From the NCBI GenBank assembly GCA_022824465.1, contig JAJDZV010000004.1:806001-870000 (forward strand): a stretch of 64,000 nucleotides of DNA, in the 5' to 3' direction. Numbering within the stretch: the first letter of the stretch is position 1; the number at the start of each line of letters is the position of its first letter. The position numbers were made by a program, and so were the translations under genes. Shown in pieces: positions 1-7,300 of the stretch. The notes beneath the pieces were generated by a model. The model worked only from the letters and a program-made list of their open reading frames with translations. It ran no database searches and was not told the origin of the DNA. This stretch comes from Anaerolineae bacterium (GTDB lineage Bacteria > Chloroflexota > Anaerolineae > Aggregatilineales > Phototrophicaceae).

Positions 1-114
1 CGTTTCGAGTTTGGATTCATAGCTGAAGACGCGGAAGAGGTTGCCGAGGGCGGTCGAGCCGAAGACGACGGGCGGCGTCATCAAGCCGGTGTTGCCGAAT
101 GGGATGGGTTGCAT
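1..114 (-). CDS. Aldo/keto reductase, N-terminal fragment (gene runs off the window)
   Basis: The reverse strand reads MQPIPFGNTGLMTPPVVFGS and on to residue 38 without a stop. This is the usual opening beta-strand of aldo/keto reductases (F/LGxTGLxxxPxxFGxxxLGN). The ATG is preceded by an AAGGAGAGG Shine-Dalgarno about 9 bases upstream, which fixes the start. Only the first 38 residues are inside the window, so the catalytic Tyr/Lys/His cannot be checked. It is divergent from a fucosidase gene pair. Aldo/keto reductases next to GH29 genes are often sugar dehydrogenases such as L-fucose dehydrogenase, but that substrate is inferred from context only. Confidence 0.75.
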   Translation of the reverse strand, partial: MQPIPFGNTGLMTPPVVFGSTALGNLFRVFSYESKLET

Positions 115-285
115 GGTATTCCTGCCTCTCCTTCGTCTGACTTGCTTGACAGGCTTGTAGCGCTAAACTAGACTCTGCCAGGTTAGGCTGGCGCAGCCAA
201 CACGCGCACAAGTATATGTCATGGCTTGCCGAGGGACAAACATTCAACAACCTGCAAAAGGCGCTTTTCGCACGGGAGAGGGAAT

Positions 286-1716
286 ATGACTGCAGCGGCG
301 GGGAAATACGAACCGACCTGGGAATCACTAAGCCAGTACGAGATTCCCGAGTGGTATATGGATGCCAAGTTCGGCATCTTTATTCATTGGGGACCTTACT
401 GCGTGCCGGCCTTCGGCAACGAATGGTATCCGCGGCGGATGTACTTGCGCGACGACCCCGCCTTCGAGCATCACCGGACGACCTGGGGCGAACATACCGA
501 CTTCGGCTACAAAGACTTCATCCCCATGCTGACCGCGGAGAAATTTGACGCGGCCGAATGGGCGCAGTTGTTCAAGGACGCGGGTGCCCGCTTCGTCATG
601 CCGGTGGCTGAGCACCACGATGGCTTCCCCATGTACGATAGCGCCCTGACCGATTGGTGCGCGGCCAAGATGGGACCCAAGCGCGATATCTGCGGCGAGC
701 TGGCGGCCGCCGTCCGGGCGCAGGATATGGTCTTCGCGGTGTCCTCCCATCGCGCCGAGCACTGGTGGTTCTTCGATGGCGGGCGCGGTTTCCCTTCGGA
801 TGTGCTGGATCCCGCCAACGACGGCTTGTACGGACCGGCGGTTGAGGCTTCCAAGGACAAGAGCGATCGCGCGGCGTGGAAGCAGAAGGATTGGCAGCCC
901 AGACCCGACGCCAAGTTTCTTGAGGATTGGCTGGCGCGCTGCTGTGAGTTGGTGGACAAATATCAGCCGCAGGTCGTGTGGTTTGATTGGTGGATCGAGC
1001 AAGTGGTCTTCGAGCCCTACTTGCAGCGCTTCGCGGCTCATTATTACAATCGCGGCGAGGAATGGGGGGTAGGCGTGGCGATCAACCACAAGTACGACTC
1101 TTATCCGGATGGCGTGGCGGTGTTTGACATCGAGCGCGGGCAGCTAAGCGATGTGCGCAAGTTCTTCTGGCAGAACGATACATCGGTATCGAAGAATTCC
1201 TGGGGCTACATTGATAATCACGATTACAAGACAGCGGCGGACATCATCGCTGACCTGGTCGATATCGTCAGCAAGAACGGGGCGCTGCTGCTGAATGTGG
1301 GACCGCGGGCTGATGGCACGATTCCGGAGATTGAGCAGGACATGCTGCGGGAGATCGGGCGCTGGCTGGCGGTCAATGGCGAAGGCATCTATGAGACGCG
1401 GCCCTGGCATATCTTCGGCGAAGGTCCGACGCAGGTGCCCGAGGGCGCCTTCACCGATACAGCGCGGGAAGCCTTCACGCCGGCCGATATCCGCTTCACG
1501 CGCAAGTGCAATACGCTCTACGCCTTCTTGCTGGCGCAGCCGCAGGGCGAAGCGCTCATCACATCGCTAGCTGATGCCAACGTGGCTTCGGCGCGGATGC
1601 TCGGTTCGGACGAGGCGATCACATGGTCCCAAGACTCAAGTGGACTGCGCTTGTCTGTCCCAAGCGAGATGCCGTCGCCGCATGTTTGCGCCTATGCGAT
1701 TGAGTTGGGTGGGTAG
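286..1716 (+). CDS. Alpha-L-fucosidase, GH29 family
   Basis: Predicted to hydrolyse terminal alpha-L-fucose from glycans with retention of configuration. The 476-residue protein has the GH29 barrel signatures: FGIFIHWGPY near residue 30, EHHDGFPMYDSALTDW near residue 110, and VVWFDWW with Asp234 in the nucleophile position. SKNGALLLNVGPRADGTI follows near residue 330, then a C-terminal beta-sandwich region. The reading frame is open back to about 226, but ATG 286 has a GGGAGAGG ribosome site at correct spacing and is preferred. I see no signal peptide, so it is probably cytoplasmic and acts on imported oligosaccharides. A second GH29 gene follows on the same strand after a repeat-rich gap, and an aldo/keto reductase is divergent upstream. 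Confidence 0.93.
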   Translation: MTAAAGKYEPTWESLSQYEIPEWYMDAKFGIFIHWGPYCVPAFGNEWYPRRMYLRDDPAFEHHRTTWGEHTDFGYKDFIPMLTAEKFDAAEWAQLFKDAGARFVMPVAEHHDGFPMYDSALTDWCAAKMGPKRDICGELAAAVRAQDMVFAVSSHRAEHWWFFDGGRGFPSDVLDPANDGLYGPAVEASKDKSDRAAWKQKDWQPRPDAKFLEDWLARCCELVDKYQPQVVWFDWWIEQVVFEPYLQRFAAHYYNRGEEWGVGVAINHKYDSYPDGVAVFDIERGQLSDVRKFFWQNDTSVSKNSWGYIDNHDYKTAADIIADLVDIVSKNGALLLNVGPRADGTIPEIEQDMLREIGRWLAVNGEGIYETRPWHIFGEGPTQVPEGAFTDTAREAFTPADIRFTRKCNTLYAFLLAQPQGEALITSLADANVASARMLGSDEAITWSQDSSGLRLSVPSEMPSPHVCAYAIELGG

Positions 1717-1851
1717 CCCCCACCCCAAACCCCTCTCGCCATCTCTATGGCGAGCATCCCATAAAGAGGGAGGGGCTTTAGCAGGACGAGATTTTGGATA
1801 TCATTCCCCTTCCATCTTTGTGGGGGAAGGGGCCAGTGGATGGGGGAAAGT
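1717..1851. repeat. REP-like palindromic intergenic element
   Basis: The gap between the two fucosidase genes holds two perfect stem-loops. The first has arms 1735-1742 (ctcgccat) and 1747-1754 (atggcgag) with a 4-base loop. The second has arms 1806-1813 (ccccttcc) and 1825-1832 (ggaagggg). C-rich tracts at 1717-1735 face G-rich tracts at 1774-1785 and 1821-1832, so larger folds are possible. Such C-rich then G-rich intergenic stretches are common dispersed repeats in Chloroflexota and Cyanobacteria. Only one copy is visible here, so repeat status is an inference. Confidence 0.5.
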
Positions 1852-3105
1852 ATGACAGAAGTAGAGTATTTCAAACCGGAACGCGGTCAGCGCCCCGGCG
1901 CCAACCAAGACCCGCGCTTGAATTGGTGGCGCGAGGCCAAGTTTGGCATGTTCATCCACTGGGGCGTCTACGCGATTCCGGCGGGCGTCTGGAAGGGCGA
2001 GCATATTCCGGGCATCGGCGAGTGGATCATGCTGCGCGCCGAGATTCCCATCGCCGAGTACGAGCAGCTGGCGGGGCAGTTTAATCCAGTCAAATACGAT
2101 GCCGACGAGATCGTAAAGCTGGCGAAACGGGCGGGACAGAAGTACATCGTCCTGACCTCGAAGCATCACGATGGCTTCTGCATGTATGGCAGCGCCGAAA
2201 CGGATTACAACATCGTCGATGCCACGCCTTATGGGGTGGACATATTGAAGGACCTGGCGGAGGCTTGCGCGCGGGAGGGCATCAAGCTGGGCTTGTATTA
2301 TTCGCAGACGCAGGACTGGCATCATCCAGACGGCTACGGCAATACCTGGGATTTCAAGGAAGAGGAGCAGGATTTCGCCGACTATATCGAGAATTATGTC
2401 AAGCCGCAGGTGCGCGAGATTCTGAGCAATTACGGTCCGATTGCGATCATCTGGTTCGATACGCCGCGGATCATCGCCCGGCATCAGAGCCAGGAATTGC
2501 TGGAGTTGGTGCATGAGTTGCAGCCGGATTGCCTGGTTTGCGGGCGCTTGGGCAACAAGCTGGGCGATTACGCCACGGCGCAGGACAACGCCATCCCGCC
2601 CGCTTTGCAAGCCGAGATCGACTGGGAGACGCCGGCGACCATCAACGATACCTGGGGCTTCAAGACGCATGACTATAACTGGAAGTCGACGACGCAATTG
2701 ATTCGCAATCTGGTGGATATCATCAGCAAGGGCGGCAATTACTTGCTCAATATCGGACCAGACGCCGAGGGCGCCATTCCGCAGCCAAGCGTCGAGCGCC
2801 TGGAAGCGATGGGCGCCTGGCTGGATGCCCATGGCGAGGCGATTTATGGCACGGCGCCGGGACCGATTCAGGGAGTGGACTGGTGCCGGATGACGCGGAA
2901 AGACGATGCCGCCTATCTGCATGTCTTTTACTGGCCCGCGAGCGGACGGCTGGTTTTGCCGAAAATGGATGTTTCGGCGGCGGACTGGCTGGACGCGTCA
3001 GTAGATGCGTCGCTTGCTGTGAACCATGAAGGCGACAGCACGGTGATCTTGGGACCGGCCGCCGCGCCGAATGAGCATGTGACGGTGATCAAGCTGTCCA
3101 AGTAG
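1852..3105 (+). CDS. Alpha-L-fucosidase, GH29 family (second paralogue)
   Basis: A 417-residue GH29 enzyme distinct from its upstream neighbour. It shows FGMFIHWGVYAIPAG near the N-terminus, the SKHHDGFCMY motif, and IIWFDTP with Asp203 in the nucleophile position. SKGGNYLLNIGPDAEGAIP follows and the C-terminal sandwich is shorter. ATG 1852 follows a GGGGGAAAG stretch and is preferred to ATG 1840, although either is possible. There is no signal peptide. The two GH29 proteins differ in the loops around the active site, which suggests different linkages or aglycones. The pair is probably co-transcribed unless the repeat between them interrupts transcription. Confidence 0.92.
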   Translation: MTEVEYFKPERGQRPGANQDPRLNWWREAKFGMFIHWGVYAIPAGVWKGEHIPGIGEWIMLRAEIPIAEYEQLAGQFNPVKYDADEIVKLAKRAGQKYIVLTSKHHDGFCMYGSAETDYNIVDATPYGVDILKDLAEACAREGIKLGLYYSQTQDWHHPDGYGNTWDFKEEEQDFADYIENYVKPQVREILSNYGPIAIIWFDTPRIIARHQSQELLELVHELQPDCLVCGRLGNKLGDYATAQDNAIPPALQAEIDWETPATINDTWGFKTHDYNWKSTTQLIRNLVDIISKGGNYLLNIGPDAEGAIPQPSVERLEAMGAWLDAHGEAIYGTAPGPIQGVDWCRMTRKDDAAYLHVFYWPASGRLVLPKMDVSAADWLDASVDASLAVNHEGDSTVILGPAAAPNEHVTVIKLSK

Positions 3106-3113
3106 ACGTATGC

Positions 3114-3132
3114 AGGCGACGCAGCGTCGCCT
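3114..3132. repeat. Perfect inverted repeat between convergent genes
   Basis: The sequence aggcgacg-cag-cgtcgcct forms an 8-bp perfect stem with a 3-base loop. It lies 8 bases after the fucosidase stop and about 50 bases from the stop of the convergent hydroxylase gene. There is no T-tract on either side, so it is at best a U-less bidirectional terminator or an mRNA-stabilising hairpin. Confidence 0.5.
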
Positions 3133-3181
3133 AGACATCAGATGATTTATAGCGGTCGACCCGGCAGGGCGCGCCTACATC

Positions 3182-5869
3182 TTATGCAAGACGTTGGCTG
3201 GCAAGGGCTGCCTTGACCGTGGCTGGCCTGAAAGGGATATCCCGCAAACGAATCCCAACCGCGTCGTGTACCGCGTTGGCGATGGCGGCGGGCGTCGGAT
3301 TCTGCGCCGCTTCCCCAGCGCCCAGGAAGCGAAAGCCGGGACGATTGATGATGACGGTCTCGATGGTCGGCGCGGCGTTGAAGGGCAGGATCGGGTAGGT
3401 TTCCCAATCCACGCTGGTGATGCCGCGCATATTGAAGGCGACGGCTTCGTAGAGCGTCCAACTGGCCGCTTGGACGAAACCGCCTTCGAGCTGGTTGCTC
3501 AGCCCGTCGGGATTGACCACCTGGCCCGCATCGGCGGCGATTACAACATGCTCCAAGTGAATCTCGCCGCTCTGCCGATCGACGCGCAGTTTGACGATTA
3601 TGGCGCAAGTGCACTGCAAATTTTTGTATTGCGCCAGCGCCATGCCCCAGCCTTCGTCATCAGCTTGGGCAGCCGCGCGGGTATGCCAGTTGGCTTTGTC
3701 TGCGGCAGCATTGAGGACGGCGCGAGCCCGTTCATTGCGCAGGTGACGCAGGCGGAACTCTAGCGGGTCGACAGCAGCGAACCCCGCTAACTCGTCCATG
3801 AAGGATTCGATGGCGAAGACGTTGGCGTAGGCGCCGAGGCTGCGCAAGGCGGAGACGCGCAGCGGACTATCAGCGACAGCATGGCGGACGATGCGTTTCT
3901 GTGGGAAATCGTAAAGCGGATCGGCATTGCGATGCGCCCCAGCGTGATAACCGCCCATGGGTCGCGGCTGCTGTGGCGCGAAGGGCTGCTCGAGATGCCA
4001 GGCGGCCAGAAGACCGGAGGATTCCCGGCCCGCGGTTGGACGCGTCGAATGGGCGTAGCTCCAGACATCATGATTCCAGTCGATGACGTCGCCAGCCTGG
4101 GACAAGCTCGCTTGAAGCTGGAGCAGCATGGCCGAGCCATAGGGTTCCCAGGCGTGCTCATCCCACCGCGACCATTTAAGCGAAATCGGCGCGCCAGGCA
4201 GCTCGCGCGCCACTAGAGCGGCATCAAGGGCGACATCGTCAGCGCCGTTGTGTCCATAGCAGCCAGCCCCCTCACGATGGATCACGCGGATGCTGGATTC
4301 GTCCAGATCCAGCGCCTGCGCCAGCGCGCCGCGGAGGTTGAAAGCGGCTTGACTATGCGACCAGACCGTGAGCTTGCCATTCTCCCACAGCGCCAAAGCG
4401 GCTGAGGGACCGAGGGAGGCGTGCATTTGGAAGGGGCGCCGGAAAGTCGCGTTGAGTGTCTGACGCGCTGCGGGCGGGCGTTGCCGAGGCGGGATGGGCT
4501 CATCGGCGGCTGTCCCATTGACAACGAGATTGGACTGAGCCGGCTTGCTTTGCAGATCGCGATAGATTGCCTCCGCGGGCGGCAAGTCCTGGCTGAATGC
4601 CCAGGCAGCCGAGGCTCGCGCGATTTCGGCGGCGGCGATCGCCTGCTCTTCGCGCTCAGCGACGATGGCGATGAACTGCCCGTCATGGATCACGGCGACT
4701 ACGCCGGGCAAAGTCAAGATATCCGCGCGGGCGAAAGTCCGCAGCCGGGCATGGTAGCCGGGCGGACGGAGGACGCGGGCGTGCAGCAGGCCGGGCGGCG
4801 CCATATCCTGCACATAGCTCTCGCCGCCGCTGACTTTGTTCAAGAGATCAATGCGCTTCGCCGCTTGCCCGACCAGCCTGTATCTGTCAGGCGCTTTCAA
4901 GGGCGCATCAAGGCGGACGATTCGATTGAGGCGCTTGCCAGCGAGCAGCTCCCAGTAATCCGCGCTTCGTCCGCTCAGAGGGTCGGTGATGAGCCCGTCA
5001 TTGACAAGCAGGTCCTGGACCAGCGTCAGCGAATCCAGTTGCTCGAAGGCGAGAGCGAGTAAATGTTCCCGCGCGGTCGCGGCGGCAAGCCGGATGGCGG
5101 CGCCGCTGGTCTCGAGCGAGCGGCTGCCGGTGGTGCCGCCTTCGTCCGGGCTGCGGTCGGTATCCGCCATGACGACGCGCACGCGTTCCAAGCCGAGGTC
5201 CAACTCGTCGGCAGCGATCTGCGCCAGGGCGGTCGCTATGCCCTGCCCCAATTCCACCTTGCCGCTGAATACGGTCAGGCTGCGGTCGGCCTGGAATTGC
5301 AGCCAGTCATCCACAGCTGGAAAGCCAGCGAGTGAGGGCGATGGCGGCGGTTCGGCCGCTTCGTTGATCGGCGCGCCCTCAATCACTTGGCAGATCGGCG
5401 CTTCAAGCTTGCCCGTCCGTAGTTTGATGGCGCGGCGCGCGCGATCGTAAATCCCGCAGCGGCAGAGGTTTTTCGCCAGAGCGGCGCGGATGTCTTCGTC
5501 CGTCGGGTAACGGACGCGGTTGAGCAAGCCTTGAGCGGATACGATCATGCCAGCCGTGCAGAAGCCGCATTGTGCCGCTTGTTCTTCGAGAAATGCCGCT
5601 TGCAGGGGATGCAGGTCCTCCGCGCCAGCCAGCCCTTCCAAGGTGGTGATTTGCAGCCCGGCGACCCGCTCGACCGGCAACTGGCAGGAAGGCGCGGCGG
5701 CGCCATCGACCAGCACCATGCAGGCGCCGCAAAGCTCTGTCCCGCAGCCATATTTGGCGCCCTTCAAGCCGAGGTCGTTGCGCAAGACGTAGAGCAATGG
5801 CGCGGCCGGATCAATGTAGAGATTATGCGTCTCGCCGTTGACGTGGAGCGAAATCCGCTGGCTGGTCAT
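3182..5869 (-). CDS. Molybdenum hydroxylase, fused [2Fe-2S] and molybdopterin subunits (xanthine dehydrogenase family)
   Basis: An 895-residue single chain. Residues 1-165 are a two-cluster iron-sulfur subunit: plant-type cysteines C42, C47, C50 and C62, then C101, C104, C136 and C138 of the second cluster. From about residue 190 the chain is the molybdopterin-binding subunit, with GKVELGQGIATALAQIAADEL near 205 and the C-terminal FLGAGEAAQNP motif whose Glu is the usual catalytic base. There is no FAD domain in the chain or next to it. Order and motifs resemble isoquinoline 1-oxidoreductase or nicotinate dehydrogenase type enzymes, normally two separate polypeptides; the substrate cannot be named. 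An external electron acceptor, perhaps a cytochrome, is expected. Confidence 0.9.
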   Translation of the reverse strand: MTSQRISLHVNGETHNLYIDPAAPLLYVLRNDLGLKGAKYGCGTELCGACMVLVDGAAAPSCQLPVERVAGLQITTLEGLAGAEDLHPLQAAFLEEQAAQCGFCTAGMIVSAQGLLNRVRYPTDEDIRAALAKNLCRCGIYDRARRAIKLRTGKLEAPICQVIEGAPINEAAEPPPSPSLAGFPAVDDWLQFQADRSLTVFSGKVELGQGIATALAQIAADELDLGLERVRVVMADTDRSPDEGGTTGSRSLETSGAAIRLAAATAREHLLALAFEQLDSLTLVQDLLVNDGLITDPLSGRSADYWELLAGKRLNRIVRLDAPLKAPDRYRLVGQAAKRIDLLNKVSGGESYVQDMAPPGLLHARVLRPPGYHARLRTFARADILTLPGVVAVIHDGQFIAIVAEREEQAIAAAEIARASAAWAFSQDLPPAEAIYRDLQSKPAQSNLVVNGTAADEPIPPRQRPPAARQTLNATFRRPFQMHASLGPSAALALWENGKLTVWSHSQAAFNLRGALAQALDLDESSIRVIHREGAGCYGHNGADDVALDAALVARELPGAPISLKWSRWDEHAWEPYGSAMLLQLQASLSQAGDVIDWNHDVWSYAHSTRPTAGRESSGLLAAWHLEQPFAPQQPRPMGGYHAGAHRNADPLYDFPQKRIVRHAVADSPLRVSALRSLGAYANVFAIESFMDELAGFAAVDPLEFRLRHLRNERARAVLNAAADKANWHTRAAAQADDEGWGMALAQYKNLQCTCAIIVKLRVDRQSGEIHLEHVVIAADAGQVVNPDGLSNQLEGGFVQAASWTLYEAVAFNMRGITSVDWETYPILPFNAAPTIETVIINRPGFRFLGAGEAAQNPTPAAIANAVHDAVGIRLRDIPFRPATVKAALASQRLA

Positions 5870-5905
5870 CGCATTTGGACTCCTCGGTCGACGCTTCTTG
5901 CTATG

Positions 5906-5927
5906 AAAAAAGCCCGCCGGGCGGGCT
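5906..5927 (-). terminator. Rho-independent terminator of tRNA-Ser
   Basis: Read on the minus strand, the sequence is agcccgc-ccg-gcgggct followed by six T residues. This 7-bp GC-rich stem with a 3-base loop and a U-tract begins 9 bases after the tRNA 3' end. Confidence 0.88.
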
Positions 5928-5935
5928 CATCTGTG

Positions 5936-6019
5936 CGGAGAAGGTGGGATTCGAACCCACGTACGGTTTCCCGTATCCGCTTTCCAAGCGGACGCACTAG
6001 GCCTCTATGCGACTTCTCC
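5936..6019 (-). tRNA. tRNA-Ser (anticodon GGA)
   Basis: On the minus strand an 84-base class II tRNA can be folded. The acceptor stem is GGAGAAG pairing with CTTCTCC, and the discriminator base is G, as usual for Ser. The anticodon stem-loop CCGCTTGGAAAGCGG carries GGA. A long variable arm (tacgggaaaccgta) follows, then the T-arm GTGGGTTCGAATCCCAC. CCA is not encoded. It has its own promoter upstream and intrinsic terminator downstream. Confidence 0.96.
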
Positions 6020-6040
6020 ATCGCTCAACTAACTATCCAG

Positions 6041-6069
6041 ATTATATCAGGGTGAGTGGGCAATTCCAA
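6041..6069 (-). promoter_or_regulatory. Promoter of tRNA-Ser
   Basis: Minus strand: -35 TTGGAA (6069-6064), a 17-base spacer, and an extended -10 TG-A-TATAAT (6049-6041). The start site would fall roughly 15 bases before the mature tRNA 5' end. Confidence 0.7.
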
Positions 6070-6130
6070 GCTTCAACCGCTAACCGGACCGGCCGCCGCG
6101 GCCGGCGGGTCAGCGACAGCGCCGCTAGAA

Positions 6131-7237
6131 TCAACTGCGGAAAATGGGCGTCGGCGTCGCCAGCAGGGGAATGACGTACCGAGAATCGCGCTTGTCCGCT
6201 GCCAGTTGCGTATGCGGTTTGCCGACATTGTCCATGAAACAGAGGATGCCATCAATGATGGCGCGCGCCAGCAGGTCCGGGTCTTCAGTCAGGACGTCTT
6301 GATCCGCCAGCATATACCCCATTTCCAGAATCGCGCCGGGCGTTAGCGGATGTATCTTCTGCCAGACGTGGTATTGAGACATGTCTTCCGTGACATTGTA
6401 GCTGCGCGGCAAAGGCACTTGAGCGCCGAAGTTTTCGCCTACGCATTCGCGCAGGAAGGCATCCGCGCCGAACTCCGGACGCGCTTCCGATATGCCGACG
6501 ATGAAGCCAGAAACGTATTCGCCAAAGTCGTAGCAGGTGTTGGCGTGGATGGACACGAGAGCGTCGGCGCGAAAATCGTGCAGCCGCGGATCGTACTCGT
6601 CAAGCAATTCCACCGCGTAGTTCATCGATTCGAGGCTGGCCACGACGCGCGTCGCCACGGCGAAATTGATATCAGCCTCGGTCAAGACGGGATTGCCGTA
6701 TTCGTCTTCGCAAATGGCGCCGGGATCGCGCCCGCCGGTTGCGCCTTTGCCGCGATGGCCCGAGATAACGCCAATGCGCCGCAGCCAGTGAGGCGTGCTC
6801 GCCGGCGTCGGTTGCGCAGCCGATGCGCCCGATATGAGTTGCTCGCTATCGAGTTGCAAGCCCCTGACGACCGCCGGATTCATATATTCCGGATTGACGA
6901 AGAACATCAACAAGGTGGCGACCAGCGCTGTGCTGGTGACGACCACAAAGATCGCGCCCAAGAAACCGCCCGCCATGCTCGATGGATGCGGTCGGCGTAA
7001 GGTCATCCGGCGGCGCACTCGGTGGATATCGTGGGTCTCAGGCGGCGGCTCCAGGCTGATTTCCCGGTCGGCTGGGAACTCGGTCCCGCCAAACGAAGCA
7101 CGGCTGGCGCCCTCCGCGGCTGGGGACTTCGAAACCGCTTTGGCCGCCGCCTGTCGCATCATGGCGACGAAAATTGACGAGGCCGATGGCTCGCTGTCGG
7201 CGTTATGCGGCTTTTCGTTGCTCTTGTCCTCAGGCAT
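6131..7237 (-). CDS. N-acetylmuramoyl-L-alanine amidase (Amidase_3), membrane-anchored
   Basis: Cleaves the amide bond between MurNAc and the stem peptide of peptidoglycan. The 368-residue protein has a charged, Pro-rich cytoplasmic N-terminus, one transmembrane helix at about 88-113, a short linker, and an Amidase_3 domain from about 150. Zinc ligands are visible: His in VISGHRG near 158, Glu in TEADINF near 186, and His in SIHAN near 228. The catalytic Glu is in AILEMGYM near 304. The extracytoplasmic position suits septal or lateral wall remodelling. It lies 63 bases downstream of the giant kinase gene on the same strand, so co-transcription and regulation by phosphorylation of its cytoplasmic tail are possible but unproven. 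Confidence 0.88.
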   Translation of the reverse strand: MPEDKSNEKPHNADSEPSASSIFVAMMRQAAAKAVSKSPAAEGASRASFGGTEFPADREISLEPPPETHDIHRVRRRMTLRRPHPSSMAGGFLGAIFVVVTSTALVATLLMFFVNPEYMNPAVVRGLQLDSEQLISGASAAQPTPASTPHWLRRIGVISGHRGKGATGGRDPGAICEDEYGNPVLTEADINFAVATRVVASLESMNYAVELLDEYDPRLHDFRADALVSIHANTCYDFGEYVSGFIVGISEARPEFGADAFLRECVGENFGAQVPLPRSYNVTEDMSQYHVWQKIHPLTPGAILEMGYMLADQDVLTEDPDLLARAIIDGILCFMDNVGKPHTQLAADKRDSRYVIPLLATPTPIFRS

Positions 7238-7300
7238 GGTGTTGGCTCTCTTCAGCGCCCCTCTCCTGGCAGCGCAACACCATTATAGAGGCAAATTCGC

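Noticed and set aside
328-1089. 253-codon minus-strand open frame opposite the first fucosidase
   Set aside because: It is a shadow frame. The plus strand has complete GH29 motifs and a ribosome site.
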